Shown in pieces: positions 24,384 through 37,171 of a DNA stretch of 64,000 nucleotides. The first letter of the stretch is position 1; every line of letters begins with the position of its first letter. The notes below the pieces were generated by a model. That model did not search any database and had not been told where the DNA came from. It saw only the letters and a list, made by a program, of their open reading frames with translations. Made by a program: the position numbers and the translations under genes. This DNA comes from Myoxocephalus aenaeus (Eukaryota > Chordata > Actinopteri > Perciformes > Cottidae). The stretch lies in the NCBI GenBank assembly GCA_038501785.1, contig JBAMJR010000073.1, forward strand, positions 2,604,001 through 2,668,000. The letters are read 5' to 3'.

Positions 24384-24570
24384 TTTTATTAATCCCCTTG
24401 GGGAAATTATTCTCTGCATTTGACCCATCCCTGGATAGGGAGCAGTGGGCAGCCCTGTGAGGCGCCCGGGGAGCAGTTAAGGGTTCAGTGTCTTGCTCAG
24501 GGACACTTCGACACCGAACCGGCTACCTTGTGGTTGCGGGACGACCACTCATCCCCCTGAGCTACAGCCA
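24384..24570 (-). mobile_element. tRNA-derived SINE inserted antisense in the L2 LINE
   Basis: Read on the minus strand it starts TGGCTGTAGCTCAGGGGG (A box), carries GGTTCGGTGTC (B box; complement at 24,510-24,520), then TGAGCAAGACACTGAACCC, and ends AATTTCCCCAAGGGGATTAA plus TAAAAG. Flanks ACATGCAC (24,376-24,383) and ACCTGCAC (24,571-24,578) differ at one base and look like the target duplication. Removing it restores a repeat of the LINE 5' region (…GAACGAGCGAGCT versus …GCACGAGTGAGCT). Confidence 0.8.
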
Positions 24571-24644
24571 ACCTGCACGAGTGAGCTGCCTGGCTCCGCC
24601 TCCTTACCAAAGCACCCCAGCCTGTCCAAATTCAACCACATCTC

Positions 24645-27440
24645 AAGATTGCTCTGTTCAACACCCGATCCCTCAACAACAAGGGCCTCTTACTCAACGA
24701 ATTCATAACTGACAATAATCTGGACTTTCTCTGTTTAACTGAAACATGGCAAAACCAACAGGACTATTTTTCATTAAACCAAACCACACCCCCTGGATAC
24801 TCATACATGGACAAGCCACGCCTTCATGGGCGTAGTGGTGGAATAGCCACAATTTTTCAAACAGACATCACTACAAGTGCAATAACCATCCCGGCTCCCT
24901 CCTCATTTGAACACCTTGTTTTTAAACTGTCTGGTCCCAAACCCCTGGTTACTGCAGTCATTTATCGCCCCCCAAAACCTAACCCTGCTTTTCACTCTGA
25001 TCTGTCTGAATTCCTCACACAACTCTGCGCCATACATTCTGCTACTCGGTGACTTTAACATACATGTCAACTCACCTGACTCCACAAACTCCACAGAACT
25101 CCTGGACATCTTCAACTACTTCAACATCACCCAACATGTCGACTTTCCTACCCACAAAAAAGGACACACACTCGACCTGGTCTGCACCTCCGGCATTACC
25201 ATCACCAATCTAACCAGCATTGACCTCACCATCTCTGACCACCTGGCTATCACCCTGGACATTGACATCCCCACCTCCCATGTTAAGCAGAGCCGCACCA
25301 TAACATTCCGGAATATCAAGTCCATCAACTTCCCCTCTCTCTCCTCCTCCTTGGCTGCCATCGTCTCTGCCTCTGCCCCTATTTCGACTGCCTGCCCCAC
25401 TACCCTGGTCAATTACTATAATGATACACTCTCCTCCTGTCTCGACCTCACTGCCCCCAAAAAATCCAAACTCATCTCCTTCACCCACTTTGCCCCCTGG
25501 TACACTGACCAACTTCGCCACCTCAAAGTGCACGGCCGTCAACTGGAACGCCTTGCAAAAAAAACTGGACTCACTGTTCACCTTGATGCCTACAAACTCC
25601 ACCAACAACAATACAAAGATGCCCTCAACGCCGCTCGCTCCTCTCACTACTCCTCCATCATTCAATCTGGCTCCAACAATCCCAATATGCTGTTCGCCAC
25701 CATCAACAAACTCCTCAAACCCATGGACACCATCTCCACCTCCTTCACTACCATCAAATGCAACTCATTCCTATCCTTCTTCAATGACAAAATCATTACA
25801 ATACACCAGCTGGCTGCCTCCTCTCCCTCCACTACCTCACCCCCCAGCCCTCAACATGACCCTCCCCCACCTCCAAGCTACTCACTCTGAAATCACTGAA
25901 ATGGACCTCTCCTCCATAGTCTCCAGCATGAAGACCTCCACCTGTGCCTTCGACCCCCTCCCCTCTTCCTTAGTCAAGGCCTGCCTCCCCTCACTCTCCC
26001 CTCTCATCACAAACATCATCAACTCCTCACTGTCCTCTGGTCTCGTACCCCCCCCACTAAAGCTTGCTGCTGTCACCCCCGTGCTGAAAAAACCTGGTCT
26101 TGACCCCGACATCCCCAACAACTACCGGCCCATCTCCAACCTCCCCTACCTGTCCAAAATCCTTGAAAGATCTGTTGCATCTCAACTCAAATCCCACCTC
26201 AATCTCCACAACCTCTATGAACCCTTCCAATCCGGCTTCCGTTCAAAACACAGCACTGATACCGCCCTACTGAAAATCACCAACGACATACTTCTCTCTG
26301 CTGACTCTGGCTTCCTCACCATCCTCATCCTCCTTGACCTCAGCGCCACCTTTGACACCATCAACCACTCCATCCTCCTCTCACGTCTCCAGCAATCCCT
26401 TGGCATAACTGGCACTGCCCTCTCCTGGTTCACCTCATATCTCTCAGACCGACATCAATTCATTTCCATAAATAACTGTAAATCCTCCACCTCCCCAGTC
26501 ACCCACGGTGTCCCCCAAGGTTCCGTGCTTGGTCCCCTCCTCTTCATCATCTACATCCTTCCCCTTGGACAAATCATCCGTCGTCATGGTCTCAATTTTC
26601 ACTGTTATGCTGACGACACCCAACTCTACCTCTCTTCCAAGACCATCACCTGTCACCCACTCCACTCTCACCACCTGTCCCACTGAAATAAAATCATGGA
26701 TGCAACAAAACTTTCTCAAACTCAAATCTGAAATACTCATCATTGGCCCTAACTCCCTCACCCGCTCAGCCCAGACCTTCTCTTTGAATATTGACGGCTC
26801 CATCGTCACCCCCTCCACCCAGGTCTGCAACCTCTGCATCATCCTTGACCCCACCCTCTCTTTCCTCCCCCACGCCAACCACATCACCAAAACTGCCTTC
26901 TTTCACCTCAGGAACATTGCACGCCTCCGGCCCTCCCTGTCCTCTGCCACCACCGAAATCCTCATCCATGCCCTCATAACTTCCAGACTCAACTACTGCA
27001 ACAGCATCCTCTACGGCTCACCCAACAAAATCCTCAATAAACTTCAATATGTCCAAAACTCTGCCGCCCGACTACTCACCTCCACCCGCCGTTATGATCA
27101 CATCACCCCGGTCCTCCACAACCTCCACTGGCTCCCGGTCAAGTACAGAATAGACTTCAAACTACTACTCATCACCTACAAAGCCCTAAACAACCTGGCC
27201 CCTCCCTACCTTTCAGACCTCCTCCCCCTCCACGCCCCAACCCGTTGCCTCAGGTCCGCCGGTACAAACACTCTGAAGACCATCAGGACCAAGCGCCGGA
27301 CCTGGGGTGACAGGGCCTTCTCAGCTGCTGCACCCCCCCTCTGAAACGCTCTCCCTATCCACATCCGTCAGGCTCCCACCCTACTATCATTCAAGCAAGC
27401 CCTCAAAACACACCTCTTCCAACTCGCTTTCACCTGCTAA
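24645..27440 (+). pseudogene. L2 LINE polyprotein (endonuclease + reverse transcriptase), frameshifted
   Basis: The product would nick target DNA and reverse-transcribe the LINE RNA. Endonuclease motifs are NTRSLNNKG and LCLTETW (24,645-24,760), LLGDFNIH (about 25,055) and SDHLAI (about 25,235). The reverse transcriptase has NNYRPISNLPYLSKILE, SGFRSKHSTDTALLK, a degraded LDLSATFDTINH, GVPQGSVLGP and YADDTQLY (about 26,606). The C-terminal region has SRLNYCNSILYG and HWLPVKYRI. The frame changes near 25,045, near 25,860 and near 26,650. A TGA at 27,342-27,344 sits where the family usually has Trp (PPLWNALP), after which the frame continues to a TAA at about 27,440. Confidence 0.85.
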
Positions 27441-27915
27441 AACCCTGCACCTATCCTCCACTATGACCCTCAGCTTCTCCAGTTTTCTTTCCTTTGTTTC
27501 TTTGTTACAAAAAAAATCCTGTTTGTTTGTTTTGTTTGCTTTGTCTTTTCATTTTTGTTCTGTTCTGTTTGTCATTGTCTCTTGTCCATAATGTAAAGCG
27601 TCTTTGTGTATTTAGAAAAGTGCTATATAAGTTGAAATTATTATTATTATTATTATTTGAAAACCCGTTTTGAATATTTTTAATCGGTGGACCCTTACAG
27701 ACAAAAAGGAATTTAAAAAATCAAGGAATGGACACTTATTGAGACTTTATGACAGCCTCAAAGGTAGGGAGTTACCTTTTTTTTCATCTCTCTTGACCAT
27801 TAGGGTTGTACAGAATAGTTTGAGGATTTGCGTTATCATCCATAAGATACGTTAACATTCAAATTATTGTTATTACTAATGTACAGAAACATTGTGTGCA
27901 AAGTCTACTTTCTAC

Positions 27916-27917
27916 CT

Positions 27918-27980
<63 letters not shown>
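27916..27980 (+). repeat. (CT)n(CA)n microsatellite
   Basis: A short CT tract followed by about 52 bp of pure CA repeat. Confidence 0.97.
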
Positions 27981-27982
<2 letters not shown>

Positions 27983-28603
27983 GAGTGACACAGCACTTGG
28001 TCCTCATCTCTCCAATTGTCCTCAGTCCCAAAGCAAAAATGTATTGAAAAAAAGATTTCCAAAATTCCTAAAATGTTTTCATATTTGTTGGCATTTAGCC
28101 TTTCAAAAACATTTTATTTTTTCCTCAAAGTCAAAACTGTTTGCTGCCGAGCTTTCCACACACAATGGGATGCACACACCTGTAAAGGGGGAAGTCTAAC
28201 AACAATCTAACGGCACCATTAATTACATGTATATAACCACAACAACACAACATATTCTTTCCCCTCTTTATTTTAGAGAAATTATGTCATATAATACGAC
28301 CGCAGACGTTCAAAGCTTCATTTAAAAATTCAATAGAAGCGTCAAATGTAAAGAAATATATAAAGAATTCAGTACAGCCCTATTCACAAGGTCTACAAAT
28401 CTGATTGAATTATACTACACTATTATGTTCATGGTTTCTATAATGGTTGAATTGTGGATAATCTAGTTGATCTTTTGATGTATAGCTTGTTCATGTTAAT
28501 TATGACGTGTATATTTGTCGATACGTGTAGCCACACCCGGTGAGTAAAAGAGACTCTGTGTCTTATTGGGGCTCGGGCTTTCAAGTCAAGTGTTTATGTT
28601 TAT
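27981..28603. other. Intergenic, no gene seen
   Basis: AT-rich sequence with no supported gene. The open frame at 27,867-28,199 is mostly the microsatellite translation. Confidence 0.5.
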
Positions 28604-29043
28604 GTTATTATTAGTGCTGTCATATTAGCGCGTTATTAACCAATTTTAACGCCGTCAATTTTATTAACGGCGTTAACGCATTTTAATTTTTCAATTTTTT
28701 TTTTTGGTGCTCGCGGAAAAAAAAAAATAGGCAAAACAATAAGCAAAACAATAGGCACGCCGTTTGGTCTTGGAAGCTAGGCTAACGTTACGGTTTGAAA
28801 TGAATGAATGGTGAGCGCGATATGGCAAAATGAATGATATTCAGTGAACTGCGAACAGGTGCGCGTGCCAGAAGGGAGCGCGAGTGAACACATTGAACAC
28901 AGCAGGAGAGAACGCAACGTTAGCCAGCTAGCTAAAGCTCCGGTGTGAACACGGCATAACGCTACCGTTTTTGAGGAGGTAGATTTTGAGGTGAGGGGAC
29001 TGACAAGGCAGAAGGTAAAGTGGTCCACCGTTCTATCAATAAG

Positions 29044-29235
29044 CAGACCTGCCAACCTGTACTCAATTTGCGTAGCGGATACGCATTTTGACGTCAAAGT
29101 ACGCTGGTAAAAATTAATCTAAAATTAATTTTAGACTAATTGACCAGCACACATTATATGCAATGCAATATAATGCATGACGAGTATTTAATGACTTATC
29201 AATATATAGGTTATATATCAAGGTTGGCAGGTCTG
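29044..29235. mobile_element. 192-bp nested MITE with CAGACCTGCCAACC ends
   Basis: CAGACCTGCCAACCT at the left and AGGTTGGCAGGTCTG at the right are perfect 15-bp inverted repeats. AATAAG flanks both sides (29,038-29,043 and 29,236-29,241), suggesting a 6-bp duplication. The interior has a second palindrome (ATTAATCTAAAA...TTTTAGACTAAT, about 29,113-29,141). It lies inside the GTTATTAT hAT, so it is younger than it. hAT or another class is possible. Confidence 0.8.
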
Positions 29236-29285
29236 AATAAGGCTAAACTAGAAGTTAACACTAATACAAACATTATTTTTGCAGA

Positions 29286-29546
29286 ATGAGTGTGTTAGGG
29301 GAGAAGGATGCAGCCATTGTTAAACAGCTGGATGCTGGATTGAAATGCAGCTGGAACTGGTCGTGGCTAAAACTGGAAGGCAAGGTCTCAATAAAAGGGC
29401 AAGAGGTGTCCTTTCATCTAGGAGATGTATTCTCCAAAATCAACAGGCAGGGATTCACCAGATGCATTCTCTGCATCAAAGATATAAATTATGCTAACAA
29501 AGGCAGCCATGCTCTCCCTTACCACATTGTGCCTCATATACTGTAA
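29286..29546 (+). pseudogene. hAT transposase N-terminal fragment with BED-type zinc finger
   Basis: An 86-codon frame inside the 28,612-30,028 hAT element. It has Cys60-x2-Cys63 followed by INYANKGSHAL and His80-x3-His84, a BED-finger pattern that binds DNA at the N terminus of many hAT transposases. A Trp/Lys-rich segment (WSWLKLEGKV) precedes it. The frame stops right after the finger, and no dimerisation or catalytic region follows, so this is a relic. It is preceded by an AG acceptor-like TTTTTGCAG, so it may once have been an internal exon. Confidence 0.6.
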
Positions 29547-30036
29547 ATGTTAGACCCAGTGACAGGCTGGCATGAAATGGCTTTCATAATACTTAGTAAG
29601 GAGGCCATAATCATTTTTGACTCATGGCTGAAGTTAAGTTTCTCCAGCTCTCCCCAGGTTGGCAAAAAAAGCATCTCAAAATGCATCAGATTGATGCTTT
29701 AAAATATGGAATATTTAAATTTTTCTTACGGGGGAGCATGCCCCCGGACCCCCCTAGAGGGGTAATATCCTTCTCACCTTTTTCACCCCTGACCCGTTTT
29801 CATGCCTGGTGCCCTTGTTTACCTGAAATGTGCAGTGATTTTATTTTGTACTGCCCTGTTTGGCAGTTGTTTTTCAATAAAATAAAGCAAGCCAATCCAC
29901 TTTTTCATGTTGATAAGAGCATTAAAATGCAAAAAAAAAAAATGCGATTAATTGCGATTAATCGCGAGTTAACTATGATATAAATGCATTTAATTGCGAT
30001 TAAATATTTTAATCGCTTGACAGCACTAGTTATTAT

Positions 30037-33000
30037 CTAAATGACTGTGTCTATGTAAATGATTGTTTTTCTTATGTTGGAAAAACAAGAATATGTGGTT
30101 CGAAAAAGACATAGGATTAGGACCATAGAAACCAAGAGATTGCCTTGTGGGGAAAGGAAGATAGCTGGTAGTTGCTGGGGATGGAAGAAGGGGGATTTAG
30201 TGGATGGGGGATGGGTGGTAGATGAGAGAATGAGAGATGATGGAGAGATGTTGGAGTGGTTGGAATGGGATGAAAAGGCCTGACTTGATCAGACAGGGAG
30301 GGCCAAACTCCACAGAAGGAGAAATACATACTGTATGAAACAACACCGCAAAATCGTATCATAAAAAACAGTCCAATTCAATATCAACTCTAATAGACAC
30401 ACACAGTTAGTGAAATTATTAATGTCTGCCTCTCTGCACCCTGTCGGTCAGGTCCTGTAGCTTTTTCTTTGCCTACTGAATAATTGGTGCAAATGCAATT
30501 CTTTTTAACTTTTTCCACATGAATCATTGTAATTAGATGCAAAAAGGGCAAATGTGACTCAACTGCAAAACATAATTGCACTGTTATATCATAGCACAAT
30601 GTCTTTTGTGAATCAGACCAAGAGATGGGGCACAGTGGTTACGAGTGTTTCACAATTCACGACGCTATCAGCGGCCGCAGTCCACTCTTTGTATTCGCCT
30701 GTGTTTCGTTTAGCCTCTGTCAGCCTCCACACTTTTTCCACAAATTGCACATTTCAAAGTGTTATTATTTTAGTTTCCTTTACTGCTTTTCATACACTGC
30801 AAAGATAACTTTAAAGATTTCATGTGTCATTCTGCAATTTCCTAAATAATCGTAGGCCTTACCACCACTTTGTATCCAAGATGGAAAGGAGTCCATAAAT
30901 TGGGCATGGTGGTCAAATGATGAGACCATTTTGAATCAATAGAACACTGCACCCTTGCAACATCTTTTTCATTTGACATTTTAAAAGGACGTGTTTGCTG
31001 GGTGGGCAATAGAATGGCGGCTATTGTTCCTTTGTGGTGCTCAGATTGTTTATCGACTCGGTGAGCGTGCACCCGTAGCCCTCTGTCAGTGTTCGAGTCC
31101 TCTGGAGACAAACACACTGCGCATCTGGGCATCAACACCCGAGTTGCATCAGAGAAGTGAGGGTCAGACAACTTTTACCAGTAATGCAGACATACATGGT
31201 GAGTGCCCAGCCAATAGAGTAAACGCCCACACACGCACACACACACACACACACACATATAGGCATTTGGACCTCCAAGGAAGGAACAATCTTACTCAGC
31301 CCATGTAGTCGACCTGATGCAAGCATAGAGCAAATCATTGTAACAACCCTGAATGGTGTCTCTCTTTGAGATAGGAATTGTGGATTCAGAAACACATGGA
31401 GTATTCATTCCCAATGCTCATTCTGTCTTTTGATGGCAGGTCTGGCTCCAAATCAGTGGCTACTGAGCCTGATAATTATGTACTGTGGGACACCTGAAAT
31501 AACTAAATTACGGTAGATCATTGCGCTAGATTTTTGGTGTTATAGCACCTCACCCTTCTGAGGTATTGTACTCTCTAGTAATTACCATCAGCATCTATAG
31601 ATGGGTGCTGTTAACTATTCACGGAGGGGATGATTAAAGAAGGTTCCAAACATGCACTCACTCAGATAATTACAAATTAGCTAGTATTTGCATAAATAAA
31701 GCAGTGCATCGATTATTAAAACATACCTCTTACCGTGCCTATTCTTTATGCATCTCTTATGAATTGCTTTCATTTTGTATTCAGAGTTGCGTTTGGTAAC
31801 TTCAAATTATGCCATTCAGTTCCCAAGTCTAATCCCCGATATCACGATTAAAATTCCCATGCCTTTTATTCGCCGTATCAGAGTTGCTCCATGTTGAGAT
31901 AAAGTGCGTCTTTACGACTCTGACAAAGTTGCTGTGCCATTTGTAGCTTCTCCTCTGATATTTGACGGTTGACATTCAAATGTGGTCCTTGCGACTGCTC
32001 ACTGTTATCTGTTTCAGCTAGGTTGAGCAAAAGGGTGCATATGTTGGATGCTGCAGGCGAAGACGAATCTTCAAAACATAATGAGGGGTTTGCCAGGGCA
32101 CCTCTGTGCCTGGTGCCTTTACAGAAAAGGAGAAAAATACTTGTATTCTTCCTGTCAGGGCATAGAGGCCCTACCTTAGGCTAATACGCTGTTGTTTGAA
32201 TATGTTCAGATCACTCACTAATTAGAATACCAAAGGTTTCATCTTTTCACTGTTTTGCTTTTACGTTGTTAAATTAAATGAAGGTGCTCTTCCTCTAAGC
32301 CCTATTGGCTGACCATTACAGACCACAGCCACATATTTTAAGTGGTGAAAAAAAGGTAAGAAACAGAAAAGAATCAAGGCACAACAAAGAAGCTGTGCAA
32401 AGAATGTGTGTGTGTATGAAAGCTTTGATTGTCCCTATATGCTCGACTGCACAGGATTCTGGGCAGGCAACCTTTTTGCTTGAAACTTCAAGACTTCTTT
32501 CCCGTTATCTCTCTCTCTCTCTCTCCTTCTCCGTCTCTCTGCCTGTTTGTCATTCTTGTTTGTTTTTTGTCCTCCTTCTCTCAGTGTAGTAGTTGTATGC
32601 CTCAGCTAAGGTGAAACAGCATGGATGTGATTTCTATAGCTCTGTTGGAGACCAGCATCTCATCACAAACTGGTCTCGAGTGGTTGGGTGAGCGAATCAA
32701 ATCCTGGGTAGCACGGACAAAATGATTTCAGTTTGAGACTGGAGACCTTGCCTCACATCTCAGTCATTGGGGCACGTTCAATTTGATGCATTCAATTCAG
32801 CTCATATATGGGAAGGAACAAAAGCATGGAAATGTGGAATTTAACCTACGATATCCTCTCCGTTGAAGCTTCTGGGAATACTTCTCTCTCCTGTAACTAC
32901 CAAACAACACAAGATCACACAATCAAGCCCACTGAGACACTGAATTAAAAAAAATGCAACAAATTCTGCATTTGCAGTCAAGTGACTGTTGTGACCGTAC

Positions 33001-36000
33001 ACTAAAAATGGTATTACCGGCCAAGCATAGGCCCAATGGGGACATGCATAAAGACAAATTGCCTGTGAGTTAGAGAAGCACAACTCAAAGTACAGCCTTT
33101 AAATCCTCCATGTTTCTATGCTAACACAACTGACTCTTGTACGTTTACGTTTTTGAGAAGTAAAACTGTTGAGGTTATCTAAGAAAGAATGAGTCACTGG
33201 GTCTCACCAATCCAGTGTGTAAGACATTCCCACAACTACTCCTGTGCACTACTGTGTGTATTATTAACAAGGAGACTTTCCTCTGAGTGGTTAAATGGCA
33301 GTTATCTTGTTTTTTTCCTCGCTGCTGATGTCATACTTACGAACACTACTATTATTAGCGCTGCACCCTTTTAACATCCTGGCAGTGCACTGGTGCAAAA
33401 AATACATCAATATTCTGACACAAATCAAATTATTAAAATAGTAATTCAGCTGCTATATTCAATATTTATATATTAAAAATGATTCAATTACTATGTGTGT
33501 GAGAAAAAGGTTGCTTGTCATGATAAACCCACAGAGAAGCTCTACGGAGCATTTCAGTCTCACCGCTCTCGCCGCGTGGTTTCCAGCCCTGTAGGCTACC
33601 TGCCCTTCACCTGACAGAGTTAGCCACTATAGCTGGAGAACATAATGGAGCATTTAGCAGCTCAGCAGCGGTTTCCCTCGGGAGTTGTTGGAGAGCAAAA
33701 TATAGCTAAAAGCAAAGTGGATATGTACACAATCACAATATGTCAGTGTTATGTTTACACCTTTTCTCTGATGCTCCCAAGGGGCCGAAAAAAATCAAGT
33801 TAATACAGGTCTAAGATAGTATGTTTTTTCACAAGCAAATCATCAATATAGTATTTACTTCATTTACCTTACTCATGCAAATTGAAGTAGTTACGGTTGA
33901 GACTGATGTGTCTGACAACTCAAGTCCATCGAGGTACTCTAAGTCAAAAGAAACACACCTATAAGTTGCATTGCTTCGAGTGCAACAGAAGGACTTCAAC
34001 GTTCTATCAGAAAGCAGCTGATGAGTTGTTGTGTTTGGAGGAGAGAAAGTGTTGTGCCACTGACATTGGCCAGTTAGCTCAGTAAACTACAGCTACTCTC
34101 TGTGTATGTGTCTGTGTCACGGTTGACCTTTTGCTGATTGTGAATTAAGTGTCGGTGAGTGCTTCAGGTTCCCGGCCTTTGAAGGTTATACGGACTAGCT
34201 CTGTTCACTACCGGGCCAATAAACAGCAAGTACACAGGGAATCTAGAATCTCTCCGTCTCCTGCTCTTTCCCTTTTTCCCCCAGAGTGACCTCCTGTATC
34301 CTTCTATCTTTCTGAACATGGGATATCTTCACACCCACTCCCTGGGAGACGGCAGGATGCTGAAAATGAAAAGAAAAACAATTAGTAGCGCTGATGGGCC
34401 TGTGTGAGGTAATGAAATTGCGTGTCTCATTGTAGCGTGTAATGGAGAGCAGTTTGAAGTTAATTGAGGGGAGATAGGACACTGGGCTACTGTCTGCTGG
34501 AGCATTGTGGTTGGGCTTGGGGTTTATCAGTGAGAGAATCACTGAACCCAGAAAAAACAATTCCATATCAGATCTCATAAATGGGAATTATCTTGCTTTA
34601 GCAGACTAGATAGCGAGATCAATTGTTATTATAATTAAATTCATATTCTTTTCATATGTTTCTGGGTCAGGTTCATGGGCATGAAAAACCTGACAGCCCC
34701 GTTCAGACTAAATGTTCCAGTCCGTCCAAATCTGACTATATTTCTGTTTCATTCATTCTTATATACGTATTTCAGGGCCTTTCCTTTAATGTCAAATTAA
34801 TATTAAATTCAGTTTAACAAAGTACAATTTGATCGGCGGTAGAAAGTTAAAGATGTTGTTTTTATAATGCAGTATGGTTACTAAACCTTCAGAAACTTTA
34901 CAGTCATGGCTCTGACACTGTAGTTTTCAGAAGGCGATAGAGTGCCACCTACTGGTGGAATGATGCATGATGTAAACGTTCTGCTCCACTAGCTCGTAGT
35001 AAGTGTCCTTGTGAATGTGGCTTGTAGAGAACGAGCTTAGCAATTAGAAAACGGCCTTAGGAATGTTAAAATAGCTCAACTAAAGTATGTGAGTGCTTAA
35101 ACCAGCAATACAAAACAACAACCTTGGTACATAAAAATGTCAGCCTCCTGGTTTGACATTTTTTTCAACAGATTTTTAACAGATGTGCAGTCCTATATGA
35201 TGCTCATGATGGTGTCAAAATAATTACTGCTAATCTTGTGCATTTACCTTTTCGCATGGTTCTCTTTCACAACAACAACTCTTCGACTTCAGCGTTTCTT
35301 TTTGTGACTTCTTCCTAAGCAAGCTGCATGTATCATGAAGCCGGGTAAAGGATCAACAATGAAATAAATAGTCTGGTTTGGGCGAATGTGGGGGTGGGGG
35401 CTGTTCCTCTCGCCTCCTCACACAGAGTGTTGACAAAAGACAATTAAACGCAGCTTGCCTACAGTATTGATCATGTCTCTCTGATAGGCAGAGCAGAACC
35501 ACAGCACCTGTATTCATTAAACAACCTGTTTAGCAACCATGCGGCGGAAGGAGAAATCAAGCTCTGTTTGTGAAACCAAGCGCCACAGGCCAAGAAACAC
35601 CTGCAAGATTGCACGGAAACTTTTCAGTAGAGCGTGACAGAAGGAAGGAACAGAGAGGAAGGGGAGGACAACTCGTGACCTTGTCTTATGAAAAGGGAAA
35701 AGGAAAGAAAGAAAGAAACGAACCCAAAACTTAAACACAAAACTAGGTGTGTTTATTGCAGTATTAATTGGAATGAAACAGAGGTTATTTATTGCTTTAT
35801 TGCTTTATAAACACGTGTTCCCTTTTGGGGCCTGGGGGTAAATTGTTAACAAGTTTGACTTGTCCCTGTGAAATTAAGAAATGCTTTGGCAAGTCAAATG
35901 ATTCAATGAATATTAAACAGATGCTGCATATTGAGGTCTAATTTGTTTTGATAGACTTGTTTTATTTCGGGAGACTGAAGCGATTGCTTTACATTCCTTT

Positions 36001-36740
36001 CGCTGCTTTCGTTCACCCTTCAGTGGTAACTCTTCATTCTAAAAACCTCATTGAAACTATAGCATTTTCCAGCAGATAGATTATAAATGACAGATCTTGT
36101 AAGCATGTGCCCAAATAGTCTGGGGATTTAAAATGCTATGTTACAGACCTACTTAAGCAGTTACCTATGTCCTAAACATTCATGGGGTCGGTGTAATTTA
36201 CTACTAAAGTTATCAATTATATTATTATATACTATATATCGTTCAAGTTCACAAGCACTAAATCCTCTGCGGTTTGTTGAAGACCATACATTTTGTTCTA
36301 TACACTTTTGAAGGGGTAGAAAAGAAAACATGTGCATTGTTTTGAAATGCCAAAATATACATACACACATCATTTTTCATGTGATTAATTTGCAAGCTGA
36401 TTTTTCGTACTATTGTTTTTGTCATTACCACTTTTACACCAAACGCAAATATTACACAGCAAAAAAGCACCACAAAGTATAGTTTTTCTGAGCTTTCACA
36501 CATAAAAGCATATCTAAAACATTCACTACGGTGTACAACAACAGGGAGGCTCTGTCGTCCGGACCAGGACAGAACACTTTGCCACTCCTTTCAACCTTAA
36601 AAGGAGTAGCAAAGCGCATACCAGTTCCACGCCATCCATTCGGACCTTTCACAATAAAAGCCCTAGACATATACACTGAAAGTGTACTCAATTTAGCATT
36701 TTGCTAAAAGGAAACAAAAATAGTTTACAGTAGCTTAGGT
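30037..36740. other. Long intergenic stretch without a supported gene
   Basis: No exon chain or recognised protein domain on either strand. It contains a short (CA)n at about 31,229-31,258, a (CT)n at about 32,508-32,535 and poly-purine runs. Mixed-composition, nonrepetitive segments, for example 31,440-31,930 with several ATTA homeodomain-type cores, could be conserved regulatory elements. The sequence alone cannot show this. All open frames are short and without motifs. Confidence 0.45.
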
Positions 36741-37163
36741 CAGTGTTTCCCAAACTGTTATTCCAGCATCCCACTTTAAAAAATAAAATGAACCATCGCC
36801 ACCAAATTTACAATAGGCCTGATCTTGAGAAGGGTGAATTTGTGTGGAAATGAACGTTTCTGATATTTTTTGCATCACCTTATATTATCTTGAATAAATA
36901 AAGCAGCCATTTAAAAGAGATACGTGTAATAAATCACAACTTGCATGCAAAATAAACAGCACACAGAAAAAACTGAATGCTCTATATCCTTTTTTTTTTT
37001 TTTTACTTCATCAGAACAACATGAACATGCAGGCTCCCTCATGTGGCTAAAATGTGTACTGTATACATCAATATTAAATACAAAACTATGAAATAAATTG
37101 TGCAAATGTATTTGGTGACACTAGTGAACTCTCCAGTCCCGACCCAGTCTTTGGAAATGACTG
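36741..37163. mobile_element. 423-bp hAT-type MITE, decayed
   Basis: The left end CAGTGTTTCCCAAACT and the right end (complement) CAGTCATTTCCAAAGACTGG are related inverted repeats of the hAT type. The flanks GCTTAGGT (36,733-36,740) and GTTTAGGC (37,164-37,171) match at 6 of 8 bases, a plausible aged target duplication. The interior is AT-rich and noncoding. Confidence 0.65.
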
Positions 37164-37171
37164 GTTTAGGC

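Larger units (their letters stand above)
23733..27660 (+). mobile_element. L2-clade (Maui-like) LINE, near full length, inactive
   Basis: It starts directly after the preceding LINE tail with a long C-rich 5' region containing repeated GCTAGCCGG-type segments. It then encodes an apurinic-like endonuclease and a reverse transcriptase, and ends with AGTGCTATATAAG and an (ATT)n tail, the usual L2 3' end. Base composition is strongly C-rich on the plus strand, unlike its surroundings. An antisense SINE sits in the 5' region (24,384-24,570). Frameshifts and a stop make it inactive. I found no target duplication, so the ends are approximate. Confidence 0.85.
28612..30028 (+). mobile_element. hAT element with 8-bp GTTATTAT duplication
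   Basis: Ends TAGTGCTGTCA and TGACAGCACTA are inverted repeats with an exact 8-bp duplication GTTATTAT (28,604-28,611 and 30,029-30,036). Sub-terminal AATCGCGATTAAT-type palindromes (29,940-30,015, and a diverged version at 28,625-28,680) are characteristic of one widespread fish hAT family. At 1.4 kb it is too short for a full transposase. It retains an N-terminal zinc-finger fragment (29,286-29,546) and a nested MITE (29,044-29,235), so it is an internally deleted copy of an autonomous element. Confidence 0.93.

Noticed and set aside
26444..26890. Minus-strand frames across the L2 LINE
   Set aside because: Antisense shadows of the C-rich LINE coding strand.
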